From: Streptomyces sp. V1I1
GTDB taxonomy: Bacteria; Actinomycetota; Actinomycetes; Streptomycetales; Streptomycetaceae
Assembly: GCF_030817355.1 (NCBI RefSeq)
Contig: NZ_JAUSZH010000001.1
Coordinates: forward strand, 2,288,501-2,352,500
DNA: 64,000 bases
Reading direction: 5' to 3'
The notes under the pieces were generated by a model. It did no database searches and was not told the origin of the DNA. It worked only from the letters and a program-made list of their open reading frames with translations. A program made the translations under genes and the position numbers. This document shows, piece after piece, positions 17,763 through 25,681 of the stretch. How positions within the stretch are numbered: the stretch's first letter is position 1; each line of letters opens with the position of its first letter.

Positions 17763-17824
17763 CCGTCGGGTCCTGAGCCTCGGGTCCTGAGCCTCGGGTC
17801 TTGAGCCTCGGGTCTTGGGCCTCG
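17748..17824. repeat. 14-bp tandem repeat at GH64 3' end
   Basis: Five full units plus a partial sixth, in head-to-tail array. Units 1-2 are ACCGTCGGGTCCTG, unit 3 AGCCTCGGGTCCTG, units 4-5 AGCCTCGGGTCTTG. The array contains the GH64 stop codon. The stepwise change between units points to successive slippage duplications. Confidence 0.9.
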
Positions 17825-17842
17825 GCGGCTCGTGACGCGGAC

Positions 17843-17880
17843 GGGTGCCCGGCCGGCATGGGGGAACCGGCCGGGCACCC
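17843..17880. terminator. Bidirectional terminator hairpin between convergent genes
   Basis: A perfect 14-bp stem (GGGTGCCCGGCCGG at 17843-17856 with its complement at 17867-17880) and a 10-base loop lie between the convergent GH64 and M15-like genes. Confidence 0.75.
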
Positions 17881-17896
17881 GCACGTCCGCACCGGC

Positions 17897-18409
17897 TCAG
17901 CAGCCGCCGCAGTTGTAGTACGTCACATCCCAGTGGTTGCCCTCGTCCGCGTAGATGTTTCCGGAGCCGGACCTCCACTGCGGGGCACCGTCGCCCGGAC
18001 GCGCGCCAATGTAGGTGAAGGTGTTCTTGATGTAGTTCCCGACGCAGGTGTACTTGCTGTAGTCGAGCTTGTAGCCGTTCCAGTGCGAGTACGTGCCGCC
18101 CGCGTGCCCGGTCTCCGTACCTCCGGTGATGTTGAGCGCACAGCCGCTCGCGCTCTTGAGGGTCTGCGCTCCCTTCGCGCTGGCGAGGTTGAGCTGCTCG
18201 AAGGACGTACACGACGGGTTGTTGCGGTCGGAGCAGCCGCCGGACGAGGACCAGGTGATCCCGGACGAGCGGAACATCGAAGCCGCAGTGGCGTGGCTGA
18301 TCTTGGTGACGGCGTGCGCTTCGGTCGCGCCGCTGATGACGCCGAATCCAGGGGCGAAGAGCGCACCCAGGACGAGCGCGAGCGCGCTGAGTAAGGAGCG
18401 GACTTTCAT
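17897..18409 (-). CDS. Small secreted protein with M15/hedgehog-like metal-site pattern
   Basis: A 170-residue secreted protein: signal peptide about residues 1-33 (KVRSLLSALALVLGALFAP, cleaved near AHA), then a ~135-residue domain with six cysteines. I see H109-xx-G-xxx-D116 (SHWNGYKLD) and a distal H159-W-D161 (NHWDV). This is the spacing of the HxxGxxxD...HxD/E zinc motif of M15 D,D-carboxypeptidase/hedgehog folds. The SxH serine of the usual motif is shifted, so the assignment is inference. It could be a cell-wall peptidase or a structural relative. The ATG at 18409 with GGAGGGATCCCCC upstream gives a clean signal peptide; upstream in-frame ATGs at 18472 and 18502 would bury it. Confidence 0.7.
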   Translation of the reverse strand: MKVRSLLSALALVLGALFAPGFGVISGATEAHAVTKISHATAASMFRSSGITWSSSGGCSDRNNPSCTSFEQLNLASAKGAQTLKSASGCALNITGGTETGHAGGTYSHWNGYKLDYSKYTCVGNYIKNTFTYIGARPGDGAPQWRSGSGNIYADEGNHWDVTYYNCGGC

Positions 18410-18577
18410 GGCGGGGGATCCCTCCTGCTGATGACCGTTGAGGACTGTGCGTTCCGGTGGGGACCGGTGCATTCCGGCGGGACGGCTGTGCAGGTGGAGC
18501 AAGGAGATGGTGCCCGAGTTCTACGCGCGTCCGCCAGAGGGCTGCCGCGTACCTCTGGGTGAACCTCTCGAGAAGAT

Positions 18578-18628
18578 GTTGAACTTTAAACGGAATAGGT
18601 CTATGGTCGACTCAGTTGAAGCTTAAAC
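18578..18628 (+). promoter_or_regulatory. Paired near-palindromes upstream of yceI
   Basis: GTTGAACTTTAAAC (18578-18591) and GTTGAAGCTTAAAC (18615-18628) repeat with 37-base spacing, 32-82 bases before the YceI start. TTGAAGCTTAA is a near-palindrome resembling MarR-family operator sequences often found ahead of yceI genes; the regulator is not in this window. Confidence 0.55.
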
Positions 18629-18660
18629 AACACGCCACTACGTCCCCCAAGGAGTGCGTC

Positions 18661-19278
18661 ATGGGTCTCTTCAACCGCAAGACCGACACCGCCACCACCC
18701 CCACCGCCACGCTCGACGTCGATCCCGCGCTCGCTGCGCTGACCGGCGACTACACCATCGACCCCGCCCACAGCAGCATCGGTTTCACCGTCCGGCACGC
18801 GATGGTGACCAACGTCCGCGGCTCATTCGGCGACTTTTCGGGCAGCCTGAAGCTGAACGGCACCGACCCCCACCACTCCACCGCCGAGATCGACGTCAAG
18901 ATCGCCAGCATCGACACGGGCATCGCGGACCGTGACGCCCACCTGCGCACCGGCGACTTCTTCGAGGCCGAGGAGTACCCGCTGATGACGTTCCGCTCGA
19001 CGCACGCGGAGCAGCTCGGTGGCGACTCGTACCGCATCACCGGCGACCTGACGATCAAGGACGTCACGCGTCCGCTCGCCATCGACCTGGAGTTCAACGG
19101 CTCCGCCACCGATGTGTACGGCAACGAGCGCGTCGGCTTCGAGGGCAGCGCGGAGATCCTGCGCTCCGACTGGGGCCTGACCTGGAACGCGGCGCTGGAG
19201 ACCGGCGGCGTCATGGTCAGCGACAAGGTCAGGCTGAACTTCGACATCTCCGCGATCAAGGCCGCCCCGCAGGCCTGA
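18661..19278 (+). CDS. YceI-family lipid-binding protein
   Basis: A 205-residue YceI/lipocalin-like protein. Family hallmarks are YTIDPAHSSIGFTVRHAMVTNVRGSFGDFSG, the IDVKIASIDTGIADRDAHLR block, the FFEAEEYPLMTFRST strand, and the C-terminal LTWNAALETGGVMVSDKV. YceI proteins form a lipocalin-like barrel binding polyprenoid or amide lipids; in Streptomyces they are often stress-induced. No signal peptide is seen (it begins GLFNRKTDTATTPTA), so a cytoplasmic location is likely. ATG 18661 has AAGGAG six bases upstream; the earlier in-frame ATG at 18616 is rejected. Confidence 0.93.
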   Translation: MGLFNRKTDTATTPTATLDVDPALAALTGDYTIDPAHSSIGFTVRHAMVTNVRGSFGDFSGSLKLNGTDPHHSTAEIDVKIASIDTGIADRDAHLRTGDFFEAEEYPLMTFRSTHAEQLGGDSYRITGDLTIKDVTRPLAIDLEFNGSATDVYGNERVGFEGSAEILRSDWGLTWNAALETGGVMVSDKVRLNFDISAIKAAPQA

Positions 19279-19301
19279 TCCGCACCGCATGGACCGCCAC
19301 G

Positions 19302-19328
19302 GCGGGGCCGGGATCCGCCCGGCCCTGC
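19302..19328. terminator. Terminator hairpin after yceI
   Basis: An 11-bp stem with one G-T wobble (GCGGGGCCGGG at 19302-19312 and CCCGGCCCTGC at 19318-19328) with a 5-base loop, just after the yceI stop. No T-run follows. Confidence 0.55.
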
Positions 19329-19529
19329 CGGCGTGCGTTTGGTTCCGAGCCCGAGCTCACATCAGACGCTCCAACCCCACCAGGCTGAATGTGCCACCCC
19401 CATGCTCCCCACCCGCCGGGGCGTGCTCCCGATGCGCCCAGCACTTCTCCCACAGCCAACTCCCTTGACCGACATGGGTGTTAATGTGCGAGATCCCTTG
19501 GTTCATGGTGCATAAAGGGTGGAGGGTGC

Positions 19530-20297
19530 ATGACTCTCACAGCGGGTGTTTCCCTGCTCAAAGGTCGGTACGAGATCGCCGGGTCCGTCATTTCCACCGC
19601 CGGAGAGGGCCAGCTGTGGGCGGCCAATGACACCTCAGAGTTCGTAAAACCGTATCTGCTCAAGGCGTGGCCCTTCTACGAGGCCAAACCGGACGACGTC
19701 CAGCGCGCCCTGTGGGACGCCGAGCTGCGAACCCTTTACCAAGTACGCAGCACACCCGGTTCCGAAGACTCCCTCCTCCAGTTACAGGACGTCGGCATCG
19801 ATCACGATCACCGGTGCTTCGTGATGGTGTTCAAGACGGAGGGGCTGCACACGCTGGCGTCGCGGCTCGGCGAACGCAGCAGTCATGACTGGCTGTCCGG
19901 TCGGCCCGCCGGGCGCAGAGAGCTCTGGCAGATGCTCGGCCGCATAGCCGAGGGGCTGGCCCTGCTCCATGAGCAGCAGGTGGTTCACAGATGCGTCTCC
20001 CCCGAGTCGGTCTTCCTCGACCCCGGCGACGGCCCGGAGTCCTGTCGCCTTGGCGGATTCGAATGGAGTGTCCGGCTCGGGCACCCCGCATCAGCCCCGC
20101 CCTCCCGCGTCGGCTGGGAGACCGCTCCGGAAGCGCTGGGTGGCAGTACCGCATTCGGCCCGGACGCGGACTGGTTCGCCTTCGGCATGCTGTGGCACGC
20201 TGCATGCTCGCCATCGAGCACCTGGGTACATCCACGGACCCCATGGCGCGCTACCGCCTCGTCCTCGACCATCTGGCTAAGGCCAAGCGGAAGCTGA
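19530..20297 (+). pseudogene. MkoA-like N-terminal pseudokinase part, frameshifted from helicase
   Basis: About 220 codons of a protein-kinase-like domain. An RYEIAGSVISTAGEGQLW start replaces the glycine loop, and the ATP-binding Lys is in YLLKAWP. The catalytic-loop position reads VVHRCVSPESVF (HRD Asp replaced by Cys) and the DFG position reads LGGFEW, so this looks like a pseudokinase. Coding similarity breaks off near base 20190 after DWFAFGML. From there the sensible protein continues one frame lower (ARCMLAIEHLG) into the helicase. One missing base in ATGCTGTGG explains this; the codons after 20200 in this frame are out of frame and end at 20297. Strong GGAGG before the ATG at 19530. 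In type I Mokosh systems a kinase domain and a COG1112 helicase form one protein (MkoA). Confidence 0.8.
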
Positions 20298-23167
20298 CGC
20301 CCCTCGAGCACGACTTCATCGGCCAGCTCATCTCCGACGAACCCGCCATCCGTCCCAAGCACGGCACCGAGATCTCCACCACCGTCCGGGAGATCGTGCG
20401 CGTCCTTCACCAGTCGCAGACAGGCGGCGACACCACAGCCCGGCACATGGTGGTGATCGACCCGCACAACCGCAGTCTCGTACGCACCTGCATGGAACGT
20501 GGCCTGCGCGAGTCTATGAAACTGGGGCCGGCGGATCCCTTCAACCCGAACCGCCCCGACCACGTCAGTCGGTTGCACAGCTTCCTGTACAAGGACTTCG
20601 CCGAGGGGGCCACCCTGGCGCCGGTCCCCAATCGCGACCAGTACGTCCTGTCCGGCACATCCCTGCACCTGAGCATCAGCTCCGCGCGTAGCCTGGCCGG
20701 TTCCACCCCCAACTGGCAGAACGCGTTCTGCACGGGGTCGCTGGACTATTTCACCGCGGAGGCATCGCGGCAGGTGAACGTATCGGCGGGCCGGATCGGG
20801 TTCTTCAGTACGAAGGACTACAAGGCGCAGGGCCATGTGCTGAGCTCCGCACCGAGCTGGGAGTTCCTCCTCCCCAAAATCGATCAGGCGCGGGAGCGCC
20901 GCGAGGACCAGGAGCGCTTCTCCGAGTTCGTGCGCATGACCAACCAGATCGACATGCTGATCCGTGACGCGGAGCTGTTCCGCTGCAAGGTCATCGACGT
21001 CACCGAGTCCGACGGAGTGGTCTCCTCCGTCCAGGTGCTGGAGATACCCCGTGTCCATGAGCCGCTGGCCATGCTCAGGCAGGACGGCGGAATGGCGGCC
21101 TTCCTCTTCCGGGAGAAGAACAGCGGAAAGCCGGGGAGCAACCTCATCCAATTGTGCCCGCCGGAATCGGAGAGCATTGCACTGAGGCTATCGGTCCCGG
21201 AATGGGAGGTCGCCGAAGTCGACATCCCAGGGCACACTGCCACGCTGCGCCCCAAGACAGAGATCATCGACCCTCCCGAGATCGGTGACGTCCGGGTCCT
21301 GCGCACCAAGGGCCTGGGCGGTCAAGTCCTGCTGATCAAGCGTCGCAAGGAGGCCATCAGCAAGCTGGCCAAGCACACGTATCTCTTGGAGAGCCTGTCA
21401 GCGCCGGGGCAGGTTCTCATGGACAGTGGACCGGTGGAGCTGCCGGTCCCCCTCTCCTCCAAGATCGTCGACTCGAGCAAGCGCAGCCAGATCCAGAAGA
21501 TTCTCGGCGTCCGCCCCATCTACGCACTGCAGGGTCCGCCCGGCACCGGCAAGACCCATATGGTCGCCTGGCTGCTGCGCGAGATCCTGGAGGAGGACCC
21601 GGTCGCCCAGATCCTCATCACGGCCCAGGCGCATCCCGCTGTGGATGTGCTGCGCGCCAAGGTTGAGCAGGAGGCGTTCAAGGACATCCCCGAAGCGCGC
21701 AGACCCCTGGCCATCCGGCTGCGGCGAGCCAACTCCGATCAGTCCGACAACTTGATGCAGGACGAGCCCGGGTCGGAGCAGCAGGTGACCAAGTCACTGC
21801 TCGAGAACACGATCAGGCAACTGGAGGCAGCGGCCGGGCGCTTGGAACCTTCGGGCGTCCAGGCGGACTGGCTGGAGATCTGCCGGGCCATGCTCAAGGA
21901 TCTCAACACCAAAGACGCCTCCCTCGCCAAGGAGTTCAGGGAGCTGGTCAAGCGTAGTGCCAGCATCACCTACAGCACCACGGGTGACGGTGATCTGGCC
22001 GCCCTCGCCGACGAGGTCACGTACGACTGGGCGATCGTCGAGGAGGCTGGCAAGGCCCACGGCTTCGAACTCGCCCTCCCTCTCTGCCTGGGCCACCGCT
22101 GGCTGTTGATCGGCGACCCGAAGCAGCTTCCGCCGTACCGCATCGAGGACTACCAGAAGGCTGTGTCGGAACTCGACGCGACCGTCGCATCCCTCGAAGG
22201 ACTGGAGGGTGTCGGAAATCTGCTCGACACCGAGCTGCTCCATGCCTGGCGGGTAAGGACCGAGGAGCAGCGCAGGGAGTTCGGCGAGTACTGCAAGAAG
22301 TGGCTGAAGCTCTTCGAGCAGCTGCACAGTCTCTGCGCATTCCACGAGCACGACGAGGGACTGCTCACCGGCCAGCACCGCATGCATCCCGACATCGGAG
22401 AACTGGTCTCGGGCGTCTACTACAAGGGCAGGCTGAAGCACTACACCCGTGACGAGAGCACCAAGGTGCCGCATGCGGACATTCTGCATCGCCTCGCGGC
22501 ACCGGGAGAGCTCAAGGACAAGGCGGTGGTGTGGCTGGATCTCCCCGCAGCCGCAGTCGATCCCCGGGCGGGAGAGAACGCGGTGCCCAAGTACCGCAAC
22601 CCGGCCGAGGCCCACGCCTTGGAGAGGTTCCTGCGCTCGCTGCGGGCGGCCCCCGATCGGCGGCTGAATCTCGCGGTGCTGTCTCCATATGCCCAGCAGG
22701 TGGGTTACCTGCGCGGGAGGCTCAACACTCCTCACCTGCGCACGGCGCTGGGCGAGGCCGGGCTCACGCTGGCGCCGGATCCGCGCCGTTCCCGGCTGGA
22801 GGGGCCTGACGCGCGCAGAGACGGGTTCTTCACCGTGGACTCGTTCCAGGGGAATCAGTCACAGATCATCGCGGTGAGCCTGGTCCGCAACAACACCGAG
22901 GTGGCGGGGAAGGGCTTGGGCTTCCTCGTCGAGGCTCCCCGGATGAACGTCCTGATCTCCCGCGCCGAACTCCTGTTGGTCCTGGTCGGCTCGTGGAACT
23001 TCTTCCGCGACCAGGTGAGCCATGTGTCGCGGAAGCCGGAGGAGGAGACGAAGCTCCAGCATCTCGCCTTCGCCGTGGACCAGTTGGAGGCATGGTTCGG
23101 CGAAGGCCGGGCCGTTCGCATCCCGGCAGACCTGACCGGATTCGACGCCCCGTTCCGCCTTGCGTGA
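20204..23167 (+). CDS. UPF1/COG1112-type SF1 helicase (MkoA-like C-terminal part)
   Basis: About 987 codons of a superfamily 1 RNA/DNA helicase of the AAA_11/AAA_12 (Dna2-UPF1) type. Motifs are intact: Walker A LQGPPGTGKTHM (21532-21555), motif II DWAIVEEAGKA, motif III LLIGDPKQLPPY, motif IV region LTGQHRMHPDIG, motif V VDSFQGNQSQIIAV, motif VI MNVLISRAELLLVLVG. The first ~400 residues have no domain I can name. The ATG at 20204 is only a nominal start: the protein is almost certainly the continuation of the upstream kinase-like part after a single-base deletion near 20191. Intact, the fusion would be about 1212 residues. It is followed at once by a PLD-like gene. Confidence 0.85.
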   Translation: MLAIEHLGTSTDPMARYRLVLDHLAKAKRKLTPLEHDFIGQLISDEPAIRPKHGTEISTTVREIVRVLHQSQTGGDTTARHMVVIDPHNRSLVRTCMERGLRESMKLGPADPFNPNRPDHVSRLHSFLYKDFAEGATLAPVPNRDQYVLSGTSLHLSISSARSLAGSTPNWQNAFCTGSLDYFTAEASRQVNVSAGRIGFFSTKDYKAQGHVLSSAPSWEFLLPKIDQARERREDQERFSEFVRMTNQIDMLIRDAELFRCKVIDVTESDGVVSSVQVLEIPRVHEPLAMLRQDGGMAAFLFREKNSGKPGSNLIQLCPPESESIALRLSVPEWEVAEVDIPGHTATLRPKTEIIDPPEIGDVRVLRTKGLGGQVLLIKRRKEAISKLAKHTYLLESLSAPGQVLMDSGPVELPVPLSSKIVDSSKRSQIQKILGVRPIYALQGPPGTGKTHMVAWLLREILEEDPVAQILITAQAHPAVDVLRAKVEQEAFKDIPEARRPLAIRLRRANSDQSDNLMQDEPGSEQQVTKSLLENTIRQLEAAAGRLEPSGVQADWLEICRAMLKDLNTKDASLAKEFRELVKRSASITYSTTGDGDLAALADEVTYDWAIVEEAGKAHGFELALPLCLGHRWLLIGDPKQLPPYRIEDYQKAVSELDATVASLEGLEGVGNLLDTELLHAWRVRTEEQRREFGEYCKKWLKLFEQLHSLCAFHEHDEGLLTGQHRMHPDIGELVSGVYYKGRLKHYTRDESTKVPHADILHRLAAPGELKDKAVVWLDLPAAAVDPRAGENAVPKYRNPAEAHALERFLRSLRAAPDRRLNLAVLSPYAQQVGYLRGRLNTPHLRTALGEAGLTLAPDPRRSRLEGPDARRDGFFTVDSFQGNQSQIIAVSLVRNNTEVAGKGLGFLVEAPRMNVLISRAELLLVLVGSWNFFRDQVSHVSRKPEEETKLQHLAFAVDQLEAWFGEGRAVRIPADLTGFDAPFRLA

Positions 23168-23201
23168 GCACCACCTGCCGACCAGGAAGCGATGCCCTCC
23201 C

Positions 23202-25016
23202 ATGATTCGCGTGCTGCTGCCACTGAACATGTACAACGTCACCTACGAACTCGCCCATGGCCGCCCCTACAGCAAGCTGGAGGAGCTGCTTCTGCGGGCG
23301 GTCAACGACGCCCAGGGACCTGCCGGTCGCACCTTCCGTGATCTGCGCGGGGTGTTCAAGGTCCATGACCGCCTGCTGACCGAAGGGCTCGTCACCCTCA
23401 TCCAGGAGGGGTGGGTCGCCATGGTGCAGCATGAGCAGGAGATGCACTATCTCGTCACCGAGGAAGGCCGGCTGACGATCTCCTCGGGGCGCAGGCCCAG
23501 CAATCTGCGGGTCCGAACGAGCCGCGCGAACATTGTCCGCGAGAGGCTGACCGGCCAGCTCGCCCGGTCCAGCGATCTGTCACTGATCACCAGCCAGGCC
23601 CTGCGACGGGCAACGAACCGACTCGCCTGGTCGGAGGCGCTCAGGCCCAGGATGATCCGCTCGGCGATCAACGGCGGAGAAACCGAGCGGCTGCTCCCCC
23701 GCTCCGACCAGCGCCAGGAATGGATTCGCTGGATCGACTCCGTAGCCCGGGTGAACACGGACCTGTACTACCTCCCGGTCCGGGTCGACCTGGACAAGTC
23801 CGAGGTCATCGGACTGCCGCACCGATGGCAGCACCTCACCAAAATGATCCTGGAGGAGGTTGCGGAACGGCACGACGACCTCGCCAACGATGCTGACTTC
23901 CAGCGCGAGCTGAGCGAGCTGATGCGCAACTCGGCCGCCCGCAACGGGCGTCGGGAAGCCGGCGACACCCCGGCGCCCGGCCGTACCAAGCCGTACGCGG
24001 AAGCACCCGTGTCGTGTCAGGACATCGCACTGACTACCGCGGAGAGTCTGCGGCTGGTTGACGACGTCCTCGCCAGGTCGTCCGGCAACGTCCTCATCGT
24101 CGCGGGCCGACTCGACCGTGAGGGGGCCATCGCCGCCCGGGATCTGCTTGTCGGCCTGCGAGACCGGGGCGTGAACGTGGATCTGCTGTGGTCATGCGAG
24201 GAAATCGAGAGCCTGACCAAGGAGGTGCTCGACGTTCTGGGCGCGGCAAGAGGAGGTCCCCCCAAAGTCGGCAAGGTGACCTTCAACCGGACACCGGCGC
24301 ACGCCGCAGCCGACCTCGTCCTCGCGTCGACGGAGACCGGCCCCGTGGCTGTTGTGGGCTCCGGCCTTCTGAGCAGTCCGGCCGACGGCGACAGCCTGAG
24401 CCCTGCTGCCCGCTTCTCCGACCCGGGGGTCCTGGGCGCACTGGCCCGGCTGTGTGCAGGCTGGTGGGAGGAGATCCCTGGTGACGAGGGCACACTGCCT
24501 GCCCATCGCTGGAAGCACCTCGCGGAGCGATGGGTCGGCGAGGCAGCAGTCGCCAGAAGTGCCGCCCCCGTCCCGGCTTTCGCGGAATCCGCCAGTTGTG
24601 GGGCCGACGAGTGCACGGGACTGGTCGCGCTGCTCATCGGCCCCCAGCAGGCCACCGTCCGCAGAGAACTCGCTGCCGAGTCCGGGCCCCGCTATCTGGT
24701 TGCCGACGCCGGCTCCTCTGCGGACGCTCTGGCGACGCAGACCAGCGAGGATCTCCCCGAAGGTGTCGGCCGACTGTACCGAGCTGTGGGCGGCAGGGAG
24801 GGCTGGCGGTTTCTGCGCCGCCCCGGGGACACCTGGAAGGGGGCCGACGCGTTACGGCTCCCGCCGCCATCGCCCCTGCACCGCGTGGCGGCGGTGGGCG
24901 AACAGTGGCTCATCGAGTACGCCGACGCCCGCAACCCCGCCCTGTCGTTCTGCATCACCGGGCATGTGGCGGTGCGAGCCTGGGAGCGTACATCCGGATG
25001 GACGCGCGGCACCTGA
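23202..25016 (+). CDS. PLD-like protein, MkoB candidate
   Basis: A 604-residue protein 34 bases after the helicase stop, on the same strand. The N-terminal ~100 residues look like a winged-helix region (LLLRAVNDAQGPAGRTFRDL, EGWVAMVQ). The C-terminal half has a PLD-like arrangement: LIVAGRLDREGAIAARDLL, GVNVDLLWSCEE, then TPAHAAADLVLAST...VAVVGSGLLSS, where an HKD motif would sit. The His is present, but the Lys and Asp of HxKx4D are not, so nuclease activity is doubtful. A second similar half may begin at CTGLVALLIGPQQ. The partner position after a kinase-helicase gene fits MkoB of type I Mokosh defence. ATG 23202 has AGGAAG upstream; a TTG at 23160 overlapping the helicase stop is an alternative. 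Confidence 0.75.
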   Translation: MIRVLLPLNMYNVTYELAHGRPYSKLEELLLRAVNDAQGPAGRTFRDLRGVFKVHDRLLTEGLVTLIQEGWVAMVQHEQEMHYLVTEEGRLTISSGRRPSNLRVRTSRANIVRERLTGQLARSSDLSLITSQALRRATNRLAWSEALRPRMIRSAINGGETERLLPRSDQRQEWIRWIDSVARVNTDLYYLPVRVDLDKSEVIGLPHRWQHLTKMILEEVAERHDDLANDADFQRELSELMRNSAARNGRREAGDTPAPGRTKPYAEAPVSCQDIALTTAESLRLVDDVLARSSGNVLIVAGRLDREGAIAARDLLVGLRDRGVNVDLLWSCEEIESLTKEVLDVLGAARGGPPKVGKVTFNRTPAHAAADLVLASTETGPVAVVGSGLLSSPADGDSLSPAARFSDPGVLGALARLCAGWWEEIPGDEGTLPAHRWKHLAERWVGEAAVARSAAPVPAFAESASCGADECTGLVALLIGPQQATVRRELAAESGPRYLVADAGSSADALATQTSEDLPEGVGRLYRAVGGREGWRFLRRPGDTWKGADALRLPPPSPLHRVAAVGEQWLIEYADARNPALSFCITGHVAVRAWERTSGWTRGT

Positions 25017-25062
25017 GCGCGCCCGCCCTGCCGTCCATCGCGGCCGGGGCGGGCGCTCGGTC

Positions 25063-25395
25063 ATGAGGTGCTTCGCAGTCCTGCCCGAGACGACCGTCCC
25101 CGATGACGTCGTAGCCGTACGTGGCACGCCCGGGGTCTCTGCCCGCCTCGACCGGAAGAGGATCTTCGAGCGCAAACCCCGGCCGATGGCCAATTTCCTG
25201 CTGGAGGAGGCCATCCTGCACCGCCCCATCGGGGGCCACAACGTACTGCGAAACCAGATCCGGCACCTGCGGCAGTGCGCTGAACTCCCTTTCCTGGGGC
25301 TGCAGATCATGCCGACCAAACGAGAGAAGCACGCAGGGCTAGCAGGCCTCACCGTCGCGCCGCATGCCTGGGCCGCCTTCGTCGCCCAGCGCTGA
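25063..25395 (+). pseudogene. DUF5753 (XRE-type regulator) C-terminal remnant
   Basis: About 110 codons matching the core of DUF5753, the ligand-like C-terminal domain of Streptomyces helix-turn-helix regulators: ARLDRKRIFERKPRPMANFLL, EEAILHRPIGGHNVLRNQIRHL, then FLGLQIMP and HAGLAGLTVAP. The N-terminal HTH and the end of the domain are missing. It is a truncated remnant just downstream of the Mokosh-like pair and may mark the edge of the accessory island. Confidence 0.65.
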
Positions 25396-25411
25396 CCTGA
25401 AGCCGACAGGC

Positions 25412-25681
25412 TCACGAGCGGAGGTGGTCGACCCGCTCGCCGGTGTGGGTCTCTATCTCCAATGCCGCTTCATGCAGCAGTCGATGGGTTAGTTCGCTGA
25501 GGGCACGGGCCACGGCCAGCTCGTCCCCGATCTGGGGGACGTTCTGGTCGGCACGATTGCGGTGTGCCGTGCCCTCTCCGACGATCAGTTCCGAGTTCTG
25601 GCCACGCAACCTGGCCTCAGCCTTCGTCAAGTGGTCGTTCTCAGTGATGACGATCTCGACGTTCCACATCTTGGTCTGCAT
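25412..25681 (-). CDS. DUF1876 small protein
   Basis: An 89-residue DUF1876 protein (dsRBD-like fold in known structures). The sequence shows the pattern WNVEIVITENDHLTKAEARL, then GEGTAHRNRADQNVPQIGDELAVARALSELTHRLL. Function is unknown. Its ATG shares a base with the TGA of the upstream TPM-like gene (TGATG), so the two are translationally coupled. Confidence 0.9.
   Translation of the reverse strand: MQTKMWNVEIVITENDHLTKAEARLRGQNSELIVGEGTAHRNRADQNVPQIGDELAVARALSELTHRLLHEAALEIETHTGERVDHLRS

Noticed and set aside
17748..17824. Possible CRISPR-like array
   Set aside because: Units are 14 bp in direct contact with no spacers; it is a simple tandem repeat.
9989..18409. A single polysaccharide-utilisation operon
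   Set aside because: Genes lie on both strands with internal hairpins and separate promoters, and no transporter or SusC/D-like component is present; only regulatory grouping is suggested.
19460..19500. Sigma-70 promoter before the kinase-helicase gene (TTGACC ... TAATGT)
   Set aside because: The spacing between the two hexamers is only about 11 bases, too short for a standard promoter.
20180..20210. Programmed -1 frameshift site
   Set aside because: No X-XXY-YYZ slippery heptamer or following strong pseudoknot was seen; a one-base deletion explains the change more simply.
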